The notes beneath the pieces were generated by a model. That model saw nothing but the letters and a program-made list of their open reading frames with translations. It made no database searches and was not told where the DNA came from. The translations under genes and the position numbers were made by a program. A DNA stretch of 64,000 nucleotides, from assembly GCF_010729895.1 (NCBI RefSeq), contig NZ_AP022612.1:4464001-4528000 (forward strand), written 5' to 3'. Shown here one piece after another: positions 49,257 through 59,301 of the stretch. Every line of letters begins with the position of its first letter. Within the stretch, counting starts at the first letter, position 1. Source of the stretch: Mycolicibacterium confluentis (GTDB lineage: Bacteria > Actinomycetota > Actinomycetes > Mycobacteriales > Mycobacteriaceae).

Positions 49257-50021
49257 CTAGAGCACCTGGGCGACCACGAACACCCGCCGGAACGGGAAGA
49301 ACGTCGTCCCGTCCGGACGCGCGGGATAGGCCTGCGCGAGCAGCGGAATGATCGCCCGCCGGTAGTCCTGCCAACGCTGCTCAGACAACCTGGACTTCAC
49401 ATCGGTCAACGCGGTCCCGGTGATCCAGTCCAGCACCGGCGTCTCCCCCGCCAGTTCATGGATATAGGTGGTCTCCCACGCATCGACCGCACACCCGGCG
49501 TCGGTGAGAAGCTCCGCGTACTGCAGGGGCGTGTCCACCACGTCGGCATCACGAAAAGTGATGTCGGCCAGGTCATCCGCGAACTCACGAGACCGGGCGA
49601 CGGTACGCACGGCACGGTGCGACGCGTTGTCGAAGTTACCGGGCACCTGCATGGCGATCCACGCGCCCGGCGCCAACGTCGACGCCCACCGCACCAGCAC
49701 GTCGCGATGCGACGGCACCCACTGCAGCGCGGCGTTGGACACCACGACGTCGGTGTCGGGCGAGGGTGTCCAGGCCGTGATGTCACCCACCACGGCGTCG
49801 AGTCCCCGCTCCCGGGCCGCAGAGACCATCTCGGGTGAGGAGTCGACGGCCTCGAGGACGGCGTTCGGCCACCGTTGCGCCAGCGTGACGGTCAGATTGC
49901 CCGGCCCGCAGCCCAGGTCCGCGACCCGCCGTGGGTCGGTGGCGCCGATCCGCGACGTCAGGTCGAAGAAGGGCCGTCCCCGATGGTCCGCAAAGGCCAG
50001 ATAGACGTCGGGGTTCCACAT
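49257..50021 (-). CDS. tam: Trans-aconitate 2-methyltransferase
   Basis: A 254-residue SAM-dependent methyltransferase. The SAM-binding motif is [17 protein letters not shown], followed by [26 protein letters not shown] and [15 protein letters not shown], the last two typical of trans-aconitate methyltransferases, which detoxify the spontaneous isomer of aconitate that blocks the citric acid cycle. Rv0294 has the same length class and a similar place beside Rv0293c and ESX-3. ATG 50021 has AGAGGA eight bases upstream. The divergent amidohydrolase starts only 13 bases away. Confidence 0.9.
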   Translation of the reverse strand: MWNPDVYLAFADHRGRPFFDLTSRIGATDPRRVADLGCGPGNLTVTLAQRWPNAVLEAVDSSPEMVSAARERGLDAVVGDITAWTPSPDTDVVVSNAALQWVPSHRDVLVRWASTLAPGAWIAMQVPGNFDNASHRAVRTVARSREFADDLADITFRDADVVDTPLQYAELLTDAGCAVDAWETTYIHELAGETPVLDWITGTALTDVKSRLSEQRWQDYRRAIIPLLAQAYPARPDGTTFFPFRRVFVVAQVL

Positions 50022-50034
50022 GGTGACATCCTCT

Positions 50035-50919
50035 ATGACGATGGACGAGTTCGAATCGGTACGCCGCATCTGGCAGGGCCTCGGCCTGCCGGGGATCATT
50101 GACGTGCACACCCACTTCATGCCCAAGAACGTGATGGACAAGGTCTGGCAGTACTTCGACTCGGTCGGCCCGCTCACCGGTCGCCAATGGCCCATCCGGT
50201 ATCGCACCGCCGAAGAGGAGCGTGTGCACACCCTGCGCCGATTCGGTGTGCACGCCTTTACGTCCCTGGTCTACGCGCACAAACCGCAGATGGCCGAGTG
50301 GCTCAACAGTTGGGCGGCGCAGTTCGCCACGCTGACGCCGGACTGCGTCCACACTGCGACGTTCTACCCGGAACCGGACGCGCGGGACTACGTTCAGGCC
50401 GCGATCGTCTCAGGCGCCCGAGTCTTCAAGGTCCACATCCAAGTGGGCGCCTACGACCCGAACGACCCCCTGCTCGACGGGGTGTGGGGCACGCTGGCCG
50501 ATCACGGCCGTCCGATCATCATCCACTGCGGTTCAGGGCCGGCACCCGGTGAGTTCACCGGCCCCGACCGCATCCGCACCCTGTTGCGGCGCCACCCGCG
50601 ACTGGACCTGGTGATCGCCCACATGGGCATGCCCGAATACACCGAGTTCCTCGACATCTGCGACGACTATCCGCAGGTCTGCCTGGACACCACCATGGCG
50701 TTCACCCATTTCGCCGAGGAGATGAGTCCGTTCCCCACCGATCACCTGCACCGCCTCCGTGATCTCGGTGACCGCATCCTGTTCGGCAGCGACTTCCCGA
50801 ACATCCCCTACAGCTACGCCGAAGCCATGCAGGCCATCATCGATCTCGAGGTGGGCGACGACAACTGGCTTGCGAACGTCTTCTACGGCAACGGAGCCAG
50901 GCTGTTCGGCCTCACCTGA
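50035..50919 (+). CDS. Amidohydrolase-2 family protein (ACMSD-like metal-dependent hydrolase)
   Basis: A 294-residue TIM-barrel hydrolase. The metal ligands are visible in order: [49 protein letters not shown] and [13 protein letters not shown]. Relatives decarboxylate or hydrolyse small acids such as aminocarboxymuconate semialdehyde; this substrate is unknown. ATG 50035 is taken as the start, though ATG 50041 is possible and neither has a ribosome site. Its promoter must lie inside the first part of tam. Confidence 0.86.
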   Translation: MTMDEFESVRRIWQGLGLPGIIDVHTHFMPKNVMDKVWQYFDSVGPLTGRQWPIRYRTAEEERVHTLRRFGVHAFTSLVYAHKPQMAEWLNSWAAQFATLTPDCVHTATFYPEPDARDYVQAAIVSGARVFKVHIQVGAYDPNDPLLDGVWGTLADHGRPIIIHCGSGPAPGEFTGPDRIRTLLRRHPRLDLVIAHMGMPEYTEFLDICDDYPQVCLDTTMAFTHFAEEMSPFPTDHLHRLRDLGDRILFGSDFPNIPYSYAEAMQAIIDLEVGDDNWLANVFYGNGARLFGLT

Positions 50920-50945
50920 GGAGGCGCGGGGCTACCATCGGAATC

Positions 50946-52145
50946 GTGGGCTCCAGTGCTGAAGCTGAACCGGTCGATCCGCCTATCCCCGTTCCCGACG
51001 TACCAGGCGCCGACGCCGGGGAACGCGGACTGCCCGACCGCTCGGAACTGACTCTCACGCAACGTCTCATCGTCGACGCCTCGGCCGTCGCCGACCTGGG
51101 CCTGCGCACCGGCGTCGCCTCGCTCGTGGGTGGTGCCATGCTCCCGCCCGTCGTGGCCGGCGTGCTCCGTGGATCCAACCTGCGCCAGGAGCGCGAGCAC
51201 CTGCGGTTCTACGCCGACCTCGCCGCGGAACACGATGCGGCAAAATCGTTCCCGGCCCCAATCGCGGAACCACGCGTGTCGGTGAAACCGGCCAATGCGG
51301 TGGCCCGGTGGGTGGCGCACGGCAACGTCGAACACGTGCAGTTCCAGAGCAGCTACGAGGCCCTCAACCCGGACATGCGCAACCTGTGGCGCGGGCTGAA
51401 CCGAAACAACGTCGTGCACGCACAGCACTGGCGCCACGACGACGGCCCACATCCGACACTGTGCGTCATCCACGGGTTTCTCGGCTCGCCGTACCTGTTC
51501 AACGGACTGTTCTTCTCGCTGCCGTGGTTCTACCGCACAGGATTCGATGTGCTGCTCTACACGCTGCCGTTCCACGGTCGACGCGCCGAGCGCTATTCCC
51601 CTTTCAGCGGCTACGGCTTCTTCTCCAACGGCATGGCGGGGATGGCCGAGGCCATGGCCCAGGCTGTGCACGACTTCCGCTCCATCCTGGACTATCTGGA
51701 GTCCACCGGCGTCGAGAAGATCGCGCTCACCGGAATGTCGTTGGGCGGCTACACCTCAGCGCTGATCGCCAGCGCCGATGACCGCCTGCAGGCGGTCATC
51801 CCGAATGTCCCTGTGGTCAACCCGGAGTCGGCGTTCGACGACTGGTGGCCGGCCAACAAACTGGTGGAGTTCGGCCGCTACGCCAGCGGGATCACCCGCG
51901 AAGAGGCATTCGCGTCGTCCGCCTTCCACTCACCGCTGACGTACGCGCCCAAGGTCCCCAAGGACCGGCGGCTCATCATCACCGGCCTGGGTGACCGCCT
52001 CGCTCCCCCGGAGCAGGCCGAGGCACTGTGGGAGCACTGGGACCGCTGCCAACTGCACTGGTTCCCCGGCAACCACATCCTGCATGTGAGCCAGCCGGAG
52101 TACCTGCGGCGGATGACGAAGTTCCTTGCCCCGCTGATGTTCTAG
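50946..52145 (+). CDS. Alpha/beta-hydrolase (Rv0293c-like)
   Basis: A 399-residue hydrolase with an N-terminal helical part of about 150 residues. The core shows PTLCVIHGFLGSPYLFNGLF (oxyanion region), the nucleophile elbow KIALTGMSLGGYTSALIA, an Asp in IITGLGDRLAPPEQ and a His in FPGNHILHVS. It agrees with Rv0293c, which is next to ESX-3 and tam in M. tuberculosis. Its substrate is unknown. GTG 50946 is the start, 26 bases after the amidohydrolase stop. It ends nine bases from convergent eccE3. Confidence 0.85.
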   Translation: MGSSAEAEPVDPPIPVPDVPGADAGERGLPDRSELTLTQRLIVDASAVADLGLRTGVASLVGGAMLPPVVAGVLRGSNLRQEREHLRFYADLAAEHDAAKSFPAPIAEPRVSVKPANAVARWVAHGNVEHVQFQSSYEALNPDMRNLWRGLNRNNVVHAQHWRHDDGPHPTLCVIHGFLGSPYLFNGLFFSLPWFYRTGFDVLLYTLPFHGRRAERYSPFSGYGFFSNGMAGMAEAMAQAVHDFRSILDYLESTGVEKIALTGMSLGGYTSALIASADDRLQAVIPNVPVVNPESAFDDWWPANKLVEFGRYASGITREEAFASSAFHSPLTYAPKVPKDRRLIITGLGDRLAPPEQAEALWEHWDRCQLHWFPGNHILHVSQPEYLRRMTKFLAPLMF

Positions 52146-52154
52146 GCGCAGCCT

Positions 52155-53108
52155 CTAAGCATCGACGGCCACGCGTCCGGCGGGCCAGCGCACCGACTCG
52201 AGCAACTCAACCGAACCGGTCGTCGCAGTCACGACGTCGACGGCGTCAGGCGCGATCGCGTACAGCGAGGCACGCTGACGCCCGCCCAGCGGCACCAGAC
52301 CGGACACCGGAACTGACTTGCCGGGGAGTTCCCCGGTGCGGATGGCGCATGCGGCCGACACCCGGGCACCCGGCGTGATCGTGAGCGTGGTCCACACCTC
52401 TTTCGCCGACGACGGCGGCAGATCCGCCAGCGCGGTCAGCGTTTCCGACAGCGATTCATCCACCGGCAGAGTGTATGCCGCGAGGAAGCCCTGCGAGCCG
52501 TCCTGGATGGCGTGCCACTTCTCCTTGGCCTCGGGCCCGAGCAGGTCCGGCACGTCGGCCTCGGTGGTGCTGACCTGCCATCCGAGCTCACGCAGATGAT
52601 CGGCCAGGCGGCGCAGCGTGATCTCGGCGGTCCCGCGCAGCGGGATCCGGGCCGACCGGGCCTGCAGGGCAGACAGGTTGGCGGCCGCCGACATGGTCAG
52701 GCCCACCCACGTGGTGCGGCCAACAGCGTTGTCCCGGCTGGTGATTCGCGCGGCCTCGCAACGCAGGCCGTACCGGTCGAGGTAGCTCGCGATCACCGGG
52801 AGCGGCAGGTCACCGGCACTGTCCGGCAGCACCCGAAGGACCGCGGTGGTGCGTGCGTCGGCCGTGTCCTGCGCCACCAGATGGTGCGCTCCGCCACCAC
52901 TGCGAGCACCGAGCAGGGCCACGCGGCGGCGCACGATCGTGGTGAAATGCTGTCCGCGCCACCATCCGAACAGGATGATCGAGAGCACGACGGCGATCCC
53001 GAGCAGCCACCTGCCGGTCACGGTCTGCCACGGGTAGGCCATGGCCGCGGGCACGATGGCCAGCAGCGCCAGGGAGAGTCGACCGGGTCCCGGCCACACG
53101 ATCCTCAC
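52155..53108 (-). CDS. eccE3: ESX-3 membrane complex component EccE3
   Basis: A 317-residue protein with two membrane helices near the N-terminus (LSLALLAIVPAAMAYPW and LLGIAVVLSIILFGWW) and a cytoplasmic/periplasmic domain typical of EccE. In the type VII membrane complex EccE lies at the periphery around EccB, EccC and EccD and stabilises it. Length is close to the roughly 331 residues of M. tuberculosis EccE3. It starts at GTG 53108, overlapping the mycP3 stop by four bases. It is the last gene of the visible ESX-3 operon. Confidence 0.93.
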   Translation of the reverse strand: MRIVWPGPGRLSLALLAIVPAAMAYPWQTVTGRWLLGIAVVLSIILFGWWRGQHFTTIVRRRVALLGARSGGGAHHLVAQDTADARTTAVLRVLPDSAGDLPLPVIASYLDRYGLRCEAARITSRDNAVGRTTWVGLTMSAAANLSALQARSARIPLRGTAEITLRRLADHLRELGWQVSTTEADVPDLLGPEAKEKWHAIQDGSQGFLAAYTLPVDESLSETLTALADLPPSSAKEVWTTLTITPGARVSAACAIRTGELPGKSVPVSGLVPLGGRQRASLYAIAPDAVDVVTATTGSVELLESVRWPAGRVAVDA

Positions 53109-54490
53109 TGGGAACGTTCCTTTCGTCGATGCGCCACATAGGCCGTCGCGGCCACGGCCAGCGCCAGTGCTGCCGTACCGCCGAACGCGATGTTGCGCGG
53201 CGTGTGGTCTTCGGGCGGTGCCACGACGGGCGCCGCGATCTGGGTGCTGGCAGCGGGGCTCGGATCACCCGGCGGCAACTCCCACGTCAAGGCGGCGACG
53301 GGGTCGAGTGTCCCCGCTCCCACGACGTTGGAGGGCTCGCGGGCACCGTTGTGCGCGGTGGCCGTGAGCCGTTGGATCACCTGCACCGCAGGCAGTTCGG
53401 GGAACCGGCTGCGGACCAGGGCCGCCACGCCGGACACATAGGCCGCCGCGAAGCTGGTGCCGTCGACGGTGCGCATCGGACCGCGGTCGGTGGGCACCCC
53501 GTTGGCCAGGCCGCCGTCGCCGTTGCTGAGGGAGACGATGTTCTCGCCGGGTGCGGAGATCCCCACCCACGGACCCGTCATCGTGAACTTCGACGGCTGC
53601 CCCGTCGGCGTCAGCGACCCGACCGACAGCACATACGGCTGCCACCACGACGGCGCGGACAGGACACCGACACCCGCCCAGTTGCGGGCGTCCTCGGGAT
53701 CTGCCGAACGGTTGATCGGATTGGACTCGCAGGTCTGACCGCCGGAGATCCAGTCGGGACCGGTGTCGTTCCCGGCCGCCGCCACGATTACGGCGTCCTT
53801 GTCGACCGCGGCGTACCGCAGTGCGGCGCCGAGGGCGGCCTGATCGACCGGGTTGTTCACCGGCAGACAGGTGACCGACGAGATGTTGATCACGCGTGCG
53901 CCGAGGTCCGCGGCGTGCACCACCGCGCGAGCCATCGCGGAGATGTCGGCCGACGCCCGTTCGATGGCGGGATCCCCGCCCTGCGTGCGCAGCGAGAACC
54001 GCGAGGAGGTCTGACGGATGGACAACACGCGCGCTTCCGGTGCGACACCGGAGAATTCGTCGTCGCCGGGCTGTCCGGCGATGATCCCGGCCACCAGGGT
54101 GCCGTGACCGTCGCAGTCCGTCAGTCCGTTGGTGGTGCCGAGGAAGTCACCGCCCGCTTCGACGTTGGGCAGCCGCGGCCCGGGCTTGACCCCGGTGTCG
54201 ATGACGGCCACGGTCTGCCCCGCTCCACGCGAGAAGGACCACGCGTCAGAGAGATTGAGCATCTTCTGGCTCGCTGACGCCGACGCCGGGTCAGTGCCGG
54301 GCAGCACACCCGTCGTGACGCACTCGCCCTGCTGCTGCATCGCCGCCGACGGTGCGGGAGTCCCGGAGGGCGGCGCCACAGCGGGGTCGACGGTGGGCGG
54401 GGTGATCGCCCACGCGGTCGGGCTCATCAGCAGCACGACCGCAGATCCCGCCGCCGTGGCCTTGAGCCCGAGTCGAAGCACTCGGATCAT
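53105..54490 (-). CDS. mycP3: ESX-3 mycosin protease MycP3
   Basis: A 461-residue subtilisin-like protease with a signal peptide (ATAAGSAVVLLMSPTAWA) and a C-terminal membrane anchor (NIAFGGTAALALAVAATAYV). The triad is intact: Asp98 (VAVIDTGV), His129 (CDGHGTLVAG), Ser346 (DGTSFAAAYVSG), with Asn241 (AAAGND) at the oxyanion hole. MycP stabilises the type VII complex and cleaves selected substrates in the periplasm. ATG 54490 is clearly the start: it overlaps eccD3 by ATGA and gives the length of M. tuberculosis MycP3; the longer frame runs into eccD3. Confidence 0.96.
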   Translation of the reverse strand: MIRVLRLGLKATAAGSAVVLLMSPTAWAITPPTVDPAVAPPSGTPAPSAAMQQQGECVTTGVLPGTDPASASASQKMLNLSDAWSFSRGAGQTVAVIDTGVKPGPRLPNVEAGGDFLGTTNGLTDCDGHGTLVAGIIAGQPGDDEFSGVAPEARVLSIRQTSSRFSLRTQGGDPAIERASADISAMARAVVHAADLGARVINISSVTCLPVNNPVDQAALGAALRYAAVDKDAVIVAAAGNDTGPDWISGGQTCESNPINRSADPEDARNWAGVGVLSAPSWWQPYVLSVGSLTPTGQPSKFTMTGPWVGISAPGENIVSLSNGDGGLANGVPTDRGPMRTVDGTSFAAAYVSGVAALVRSRFPELPAVQVIQRLTATAHNGAREPSNVVGAGTLDPVAALTWELPPGDPSPAASTQIAAPVVAPPEDHTPRNIAFGGTAALALAVAATAYVAHRRKERSQ

Positions 54491-55905
54491 CGATTGAGAA
54501 CCCAGCTGAACAGTCCGACCAGGAACGCCATCACCGGAATCAGCGACGCGTCGATGCCCGCACCGAGGAAACCGATCAGGCGGCGCAGTGGCAGCGAATA
54601 GCTCTCCGGCGACGCCAGTTTCGGGTTCGCCGCGACGAACACCCAGACCAGCGCCGCGACGGCCAGCACGACGAGGGTCCACAGCGCCAGCCAGTAGTGG
54701 GCCTGGGCGGCGAACAGCACGAGCAGCGAGACTCCCGCCAGATAGGGCTGCGCCAACAGCCATGCCTTGCAGGCCGCGCTGTCCCACACGCGGGCCCGCA
54801 ACACGGCTGCGACCGCGGTGCCGATGACGACGTACCACGCCGCGGGACGGATGGATGCGGCGTCACCGATGATGGCCAGCGAGCCCAGCACCGACAGCAC
54901 GACCGCACCAGCGATGAAGCCGGTCTGATGCGCGTCGCTGATGCGGACGCGGCGCGGCAGATCCTCGAGAACCTTGATCGAGGGCGCCGTGGGTGCCGGG
55001 TCGCCGGGTGCGGGGATCACGGGCAGCGGCAGGCGCGCCCACACCGCGGACAGCTGAGCCGCCTGCACCGTGACCAGAAGGGCCAGCACCAGCAGACCGC
55101 AGCCCAGGGCGAGCAGCGGCAGGTGCCAGACCGCGGAGGCCGCGCCGGCGACCAGCACCCCGAACCCGATGACGGTTGTGGCGGTGAAGAACGACAGCGA
55201 ACGCTCCGACAGGATCAGGCTGATGAGCGACCAGGCGGTGACGCCCGCGGCCGCGAGAATGACCTGGGCGGGGCCGAATTCACCGGGCACCGCGAGCGCG
55301 AAGGCCGCGGCGATCGGGACCAGCGCGACGGCCGCCAATTCGGCTGCGGGCTGCGACGAGCGGGCTCGCAGCAGCAGTGCGGCCACCACTGCGATCGCGG
55401 CCAGCGCCGCCACGGCGTAGAGGCCCGCCGTGTGACCGGTCGCCAACCGATGTGCGACGGCCAGTCCGGTGCCGGCCAGCAGCACCGCGACGACGGCGGC
55501 GCGGGCCGCCTTCTCGATGTGTTGCGTGCCCCACGGCCGAGTCCTGGACTCGGAGAAGATCACCGCGGCGTCGGCGATGTCCTCGACGATCCCCGGTGCG
55601 GCGGGACCGGCGGGAACCGGCTGCAGCGCAAGCAGATCACCGTCGACGACACCGACGGTGTCGAGGGTGGCGTCGAGAGAGAACGTCGCCCCACCGATCG
55701 GGGCCAGGCTGAGCCGACGCGGAACCCCCGAATCCTCCTGCTCGTCGTCGTGCTCGGGCAGCAGCTTGAACACCGCGGGCATGATCTCGCGCAGCGGAAC
55801 CTGGGCAGGCAGCGCCACTTCGGTGATGCGGCCGTCGGCCAGGATCGCGACGCGCACGATCGGCAGGACCGGAGTGGCAACAGTCGCCCCGGAGATGTCT
55901 GTCAT
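54487..55905 (-). CDS. eccD3: ESX-3 membrane channel component EccD3
   Basis: A 472-residue protein with an N-terminal ubiquitin-like domain (about 10-95, VATPVLPIVRVAILADGRITEVALPAQVPL region) and about eleven membrane helices from residue 125 on. EccD dimers form the bulk of the membrane pore in each type VII protomer. Length equals M. tuberculosis EccD3 (472). It starts at ATG 55905, 28 bases after espG3, and ends overlapping mycP3. Confidence 0.96.
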   Translation of the reverse strand: MTDISGATVATPVLPIVRVAILADGRITEVALPAQVPLREIMPAVFKLLPEHDDEQEDSGVPRRLSLAPIGGATFSLDATLDTVGVVDGDLLALQPVPAGPAAPGIVEDIADAAVIFSESRTRPWGTQHIEKAARAAVVAVLLAGTGLAVAHRLATGHTAGLYAVAALAAIAVVAALLLRARSSQPAAELAAVALVPIAAAFALAVPGEFGPAQVILAAAGVTAWSLISLILSERSLSFFTATTVIGFGVLVAGAASAVWHLPLLALGCGLLVLALLVTVQAAQLSAVWARLPLPVIPAPGDPAPTAPSIKVLEDLPRRVRISDAHQTGFIAGAVVLSVLGSLAIIGDAASIRPAAWYVVIGTAVAAVLRARVWDSAACKAWLLAQPYLAGVSLLVLFAAQAHYWLALWTLVVLAVAALVWVFVAANPKLASPESYSLPLRRLIGFLGAGIDASLIPVMAFLVGLFSWVLNR

Positions 55906-55933
55906 CTGTTCGTTCTCTCTCAGCTTGGTTCGG

Positions 55934-56779
55934 TCAGCTCTTCAGCGTGGTGAAGTCTCGTGCGACGTTCGCCGACGGGAACCATTGGCCGTCAGGCAGT
56001 GTCGCGGTCAGATTCTGTAGTGCAAGTGCAATCGCGAACGGTGTCCCTGGCGTGAACGTGGAGACCCATTCGCCGTCATAGGCACGGGTGGGACTCACCA
56101 GCACCCGCCCTTCGGCGGTGTCGAAGATCGCGACACCGACCTCGGAGGTGTCCTCCGTGGCGTCTCGGCGCTGGCCCGCGACGATCTCGACATAGCATCG
56201 GGCCCCGGCGAAGACCGCCTGCACCACGGCATGCGCGGATTCGGGGATGCCGAGATACTCCATCACCGAGGACAGTTCGGCGCCCCGACGCAACTGTTCG
56301 TCCGCGCGGGCCCCCACCCTGGCCGGCATCGCGAACTCGTCGAACGCGGCGGGACGCCGATTCGACAGACCCACCGTGACCACGGGCACCAGGCCGTGCG
56401 GATCCACGATGTCGACGGCCGTGAACGTCACGAGGTGGGCGTTGCGCAGCGCCACCACGATCCGGTCGTCACGGCACGCCACAATCCCCCGCAGCAGATC
56501 GGTGGAGTCGGATCCGCTGCCCACGAAGCGCAGTTCGAGCCAGCGCTGTGGGTGGCAGACCACCCGGATCCACTGCTCGACGGCCGGGTCGATCCTGCCG
56601 TCGGTCATCACACCCAGTCGGGTGAGGTGTTCGGTCTGACGGGCGACGAAAGCCGCCCGATCAGAGCCGTCGCGGTACGGCGGAGTGATCGCCAGCACCC
56701 AGGGGAAGGTGCCGGCGCCCACCGTGTCCGCGATGAACCAGGCCGCCTCGACGGTCAGTTCGACCGCATTAGGCGCCAC
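55934..56779 (-). CDS. espG3: ESX-3 chaperone EspG3
   Basis: A 281-residue cytoplasmic chaperone that binds the tip of PE-PPE pairs such as PE5-PPE4 and keeps them soluble for export. The opening [20 protein letters not shown] followed by [11 protein letters not shown] and the segments [18 protein letters not shown] and [20 protein letters not shown] match EspG3. The C-terminus stops soon after DFTTLK and is about 14 residues shorter than M. tuberculosis EspG3. It starts at GTG 56779, 21 bases after esxH. Confidence 0.94.
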   Translation of the reverse strand: MAPNAVELTVEAAWFIADTVGAGTFPWVLAITPPYRDGSDRAAFVARQTEHLTRLGVMTDGRIDPAVEQWIRVVCHPQRWLELRFVGSGSDSTDLLRGIVACRDDRIVVALRNAHLVTFTAVDIVDPHGLVPVVTVGLSNRRPAAFDEFAMPARVGARADEQLRRGAELSSVMEYLGIPESAHAVVQAVFAGARCYVEIVAGQRRDATEDTSEVGVAIFDTAEGRVLVSPTRAYDGEWVSTFTPGTPFAIALALQNLTATLPDGQWFPSANVARDFTTLKS

Positions 56780-56800
56780 TGGTCACTCCGATGAGGACTG

Positions 56801-57088
56801 TCAGCCCCACTTAGCACCTTCGGCGGCGTCGCGCGCCTGCATCGACATGGTGTTGGTCTCGTGCGTCGTGGACATCGCCCGGTACGCGCGCACCAACTCC
56901 TCCATCGCGGTGTTCCACTGCGCCTGCCAGGCCTGGTACGTCATACCGGTGTCGCCCTGCCATGCATTCTGCAGCGCGGCCTGCTCGGTGGCGATGTCGG
57001 CGCCGAGGGCCTGCAGCGTGCCCGCGTAGGCACCCATGTCGCCCGCATGGCCCAGCATCGCCGGGTAGTTGTACATGATCTGGGACAT
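56801..57088 (-). CDS. esxH: ESX-3 secreted WXG100 protein EsxH
   Basis: A 95-residue helical hairpin with the WQG turn at 43-45. EsxG-EsxH is the main ESX-3 cargo, needed for mycobactin-dependent iron use and, in pathogens, for blocking host ESCRT. Zinc-site residues known in M. tuberculosis are His14, His70, His76 and Glu77; here His14, His76 and Glu77 are kept, but residue 70 is Arg (VRAYRAM). The start overlaps the esxG stop by one base (TGATG), so the partners are made together. Confidence 0.97.
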   Translation of the reverse strand: MSQIMYNYPAMLGHAGDMGAYAGTLQALGADIATEQAALQNAWQGDTGMTYQAWQAQWNTAMEELVRAYRAMSTTHETNTMSMQARDAAEGAKWG

Positions 57089-57381
57089 CAGAAACCTCCG
57101 TAGGTGCTGGCGGCGGCGGCATCCTGGGCGACGTAGGTGGCACCGGCCTCGCCGAGGTTGGCCTGCGCGACGTCGAGCAGCGTGTTCACCTTGGCGGCGA
57201 CCTCGACGAAGCGCGCGTGGGCGGCCTGGAAGGCGGCCGAGGACTCACCCATGTGGAAGCCCTGAGCGGACATCGCGGCCTGTTCGGCCTGCGCGATGGT
57301 GCTGCGCATCAGCGCGGTCTTCGCGCCGAACGCCGATTCCGAGGCGATGATCTGGGGGATGTGAGCGTCGAGAAGACTCAT
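57088..57381 (-). CDS. esxG: ESX-3 secreted WXG100-like protein EsxG
   Basis: A 97-residue partner of EsxH, the same length as in M. tuberculosis. The turn is FHMG (instead of WXG, as usual for EsxG), and the C-terminal secretion signal YxxxD is [25 protein letters not shown] and [20 protein letters not shown] are nearly invariant in the family. It follows PPE4 by 45 bases. Confidence 0.97.
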   Translation of the reverse strand: MSLLDAHIPQIIASESAFGAKTALMRSTIAQAEQAAMSAQGFHMGESSAAFQAAHARFVEVAAKVNTLLDVAQANLGEAGATYVAQDAAAASTYGGF

Positions 57382-57426
57382 GCTCGTTGTTCTCCAATCA
57401 GTCTGTTCAACAGGACGTTTCTTCGA

Positions 57427-58986
57427 CTACGGACGTTCAGGTGGTGCCCCCTCTCCCCAGCTGTTGGGCAGCATGGGCGTGGTGGGGCCGTTCCCGAAGG
57501 AGTCGTCGTCGAGGGTGGTCAAACCCGTTGCCTCGCCGACCTTCTCCTTGGTCTCGGTGCCCGTGAAACCTCCGGCGGCACCCAATCGGCCCGCGCCCGC
57601 AGTCGACGCCGAGGTCGTCGGCTGCGGGGTGGGCTCGGGCGGGGTCGACGGTCCGTCGTCCATGGTCATGTACTCGTCGCGGTGTCCGCGGTCCTTGACC
57701 CCTGCGCCTCGGCGCCGCCGGGCGCGGGCCTTCTCGCGGGTCGAGGCAAGGGCCCCTGCCGCAGCGGCGGCGGCCATGTCGGAGGCCGGTGCCTTGACGC
57801 CGGTGCGGTCGGTCAGCGTCGGCCAGAAGCCCTCGCCCGGGTCGTCACCGCGCACCGCATAACCCGCCATCTCGGCGCCTGCGGCAGGCACAGGGGTCGC
57901 CGTCGCGCCTCCGGACATCGGCGCGGGCGGTGCACCGGCCCCACCCGTCGCGGGTGCGGCCGAGCCCGGCACGTTGGCCAGCGGCCACTGCTGCTCGGTG
58001 CGGATCGGTGGCGCAGGCTCCGGTGCCGCCTCTTCGAGGGGCGGTGGCACCTGGGTGAGGCGCTCCGCCAACGCGACGATGGCGGGAATGCCGAGACCGA
58101 GCACCACCGGCAGCAGCAGCGGGGAGAGCAGCAGCGTCGGATAGACGGTCAGAGCGCCGATCCATGAGACCACCTGCCATCCGAGCGCGAAAAGCAGTGG
58201 GCCCCAAGTGGTCAGCGCGGCCGTCGGGTTGGTGGCGAAGTCGGTGATCATCTGCTGGAGGATGCCCAGCGGATCTTCGAAGAACTTGACGAGTTCTTCA
58301 CCGCCGGGAAGGCCCTCCAGATAGGACCGCAGCCAGTCCGGCAGGCTGCTCTCGGAACTCTCCAGTGCCGAACCCGATTCCGTCGCCTGGGCCTGCGCGC
58401 CCATCTGCGTCAGGTTGGCCATCATGGTGCCGATCTCGCCGACACCCGGCGTCAGCACGAACGGCGCGGGGGTGGTCCGCGGCGCGGTGGCCAGCGCGAC
58501 CGTGCTGATCGCCTGATACGTGGTCATCGTGGTGGCCGCCTGAACCCACATCCGGGCGTAGTCGGCCTCGTTGAGCGCGATCGGAATGGTGTTGATGCCG
58601 AAGAAGTTCGTCGCGATCAGCGCGCCGCGGATGGCGTGGTTGGCCGCGAGTTCGGCCAGCGTCGGCATGGTCGCGAGCGCCGTGGTGTAGGCCGCCGCGG
58701 CCGTGTTGTGCTCGGCGGCCACCCCGGCACTGTTGATGGCGGCCTGGTTGAGCCACGCCAGATAGGGCGCATGCGAGGCGACGTACTGCTCGGCGCTCGG
58801 CCCCTCCCAGGAGCCGGCCTGCACCGAACCAAGCAGAGCCGAAAGTTCAGCCGCCGCAGCCGAATACTCGGCACTCAAACCGCTCCACGCACCCGCGGCG
58901 GCCAACAGCGCCCCGGGACCCGGGCCGCTGGACAGCAGCGCCGAGTGCACCTCGGGAGGCGACGCGAACCAGACGGGCGCGGTCAT
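57427..58986 (-). CDS. PPE4: PPE-family protein PPE4 of ESX-3
   Basis: A 519-residue PPE protein. Pro10-Pro11-Glu12 and a SWEG turn mark the roughly 180-residue N-terminal helical domain that pairs with PE5 and is bound by EspG3. Beyond it are a middle region with a strongly hydrophobic stretch (about 280-310) and a Pro/Ala-rich tail with a basic [14 protein letters not shown] segment. PE5-PPE4 is exported by ESX-3 and helps iron acquisition from mycobactin. Length is close to M. tuberculosis PPE4 (513). Its ATG directly abuts the PE5 stop. Confidence 0.95.
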   Translation of the reverse strand: MTAPVWFASPPEVHSALLSSGPGPGALLAAAGAWSGLSAEYSAAAAELSALLGSVQAGSWEGPSAEQYVASHAPYLAWLNQAAINSAGVAAEHNTAAAAYTTALATMPTLAELAANHAIRGALIATNFFGINTIPIALNEADYARMWVQAATTMTTYQAISTVALATAPRTTPAPFVLTPGVGEIGTMMANLTQMGAQAQATESGSALESSESSLPDWLRSYLEGLPGGEELVKFFEDPLGILQQMITDFATNPTAALTTWGPLLFALGWQVVSWIGALTVYPTLLLSPLLLPVVLGLGIPAIVALAERLTQVPPPLEEAAPEPAPPIRTEQQWPLANVPGSAAPATGGAGAPPAPMSGGATATPVPAAGAEMAGYAVRGDDPGEGFWPTLTDRTGVKAPASDMAAAAAAGALASTREKARARRRRGAGVKDRGHRDEYMTMDDGPSTPPEPTPQPTTSASTAGAGRLGAAGGFTGTETKEKVGEATGLTTLDDDSFGNGPTTPMLPNSWGEGAPPERP

Positions 58987-59298
58987 CTAGACCCCGCGGG
59001 CGATCATGTAGGTGGAGGCGGCCTGCAGGTCGCCGGTGGCATAGCTGGTGCCGGACTCGCCGACTCCGACGCCCGAGCGGCCCAGCTCCTCGACGCCTTG
59101 GGCGGCGACGGCGGAGTGCTCGAGGCCCTGCGCACTGAATCCGGCGGCGGTCTGCAGCGAGACCGGGTCGGCCGCAGGCGGAATCACCGCACTGATGAGC
59201 GGAGCGGCGGCGGCATGCGCGGCGGCCAGTCGGGCCGTCAACGACTCCACCGCGGCACTGGTGGCCACCAGGCCTTCGGGAACCACACGGAGCGTCAT
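58987..59298 (-). CDS. PE5: PE-family protein PE5 of ESX-3
   Basis: A 103-residue PE protein consisting of the PE domain alone: Pro7-Glu8 (VVPEG), two helices, and the C-terminal secretion motif YxxxD as YATGD. It pairs with PPE4 next to it. It begins three bases after the eccC3 stop and ends directly before PPE4, implying translation as one unit. Confidence 0.96.
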   Translation of the reverse strand: MTLRVVPEGLVATSAAVESLTARLAAAHAAAAPLISAVIPPAADPVSLQTAAGFSAQGLEHSAVAAQGVEELGRSGVGVGESGTSYATGDLQAASTYMIARGV

Positions 59299-59301
59299 GG
59301 G

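Noticed and set aside
48991..49260. Small open frame between the secreted protein and tam
   Set aside because: It has no ribosome site, no recognisable motif, and crosses several hairpins.
54488..54838. Longer start for mycP3
   Set aside because: The upstream in-frame codons lie inside eccD3, and the ATG at 54490 gives both an ATGA overlap and a proper signal peptide.
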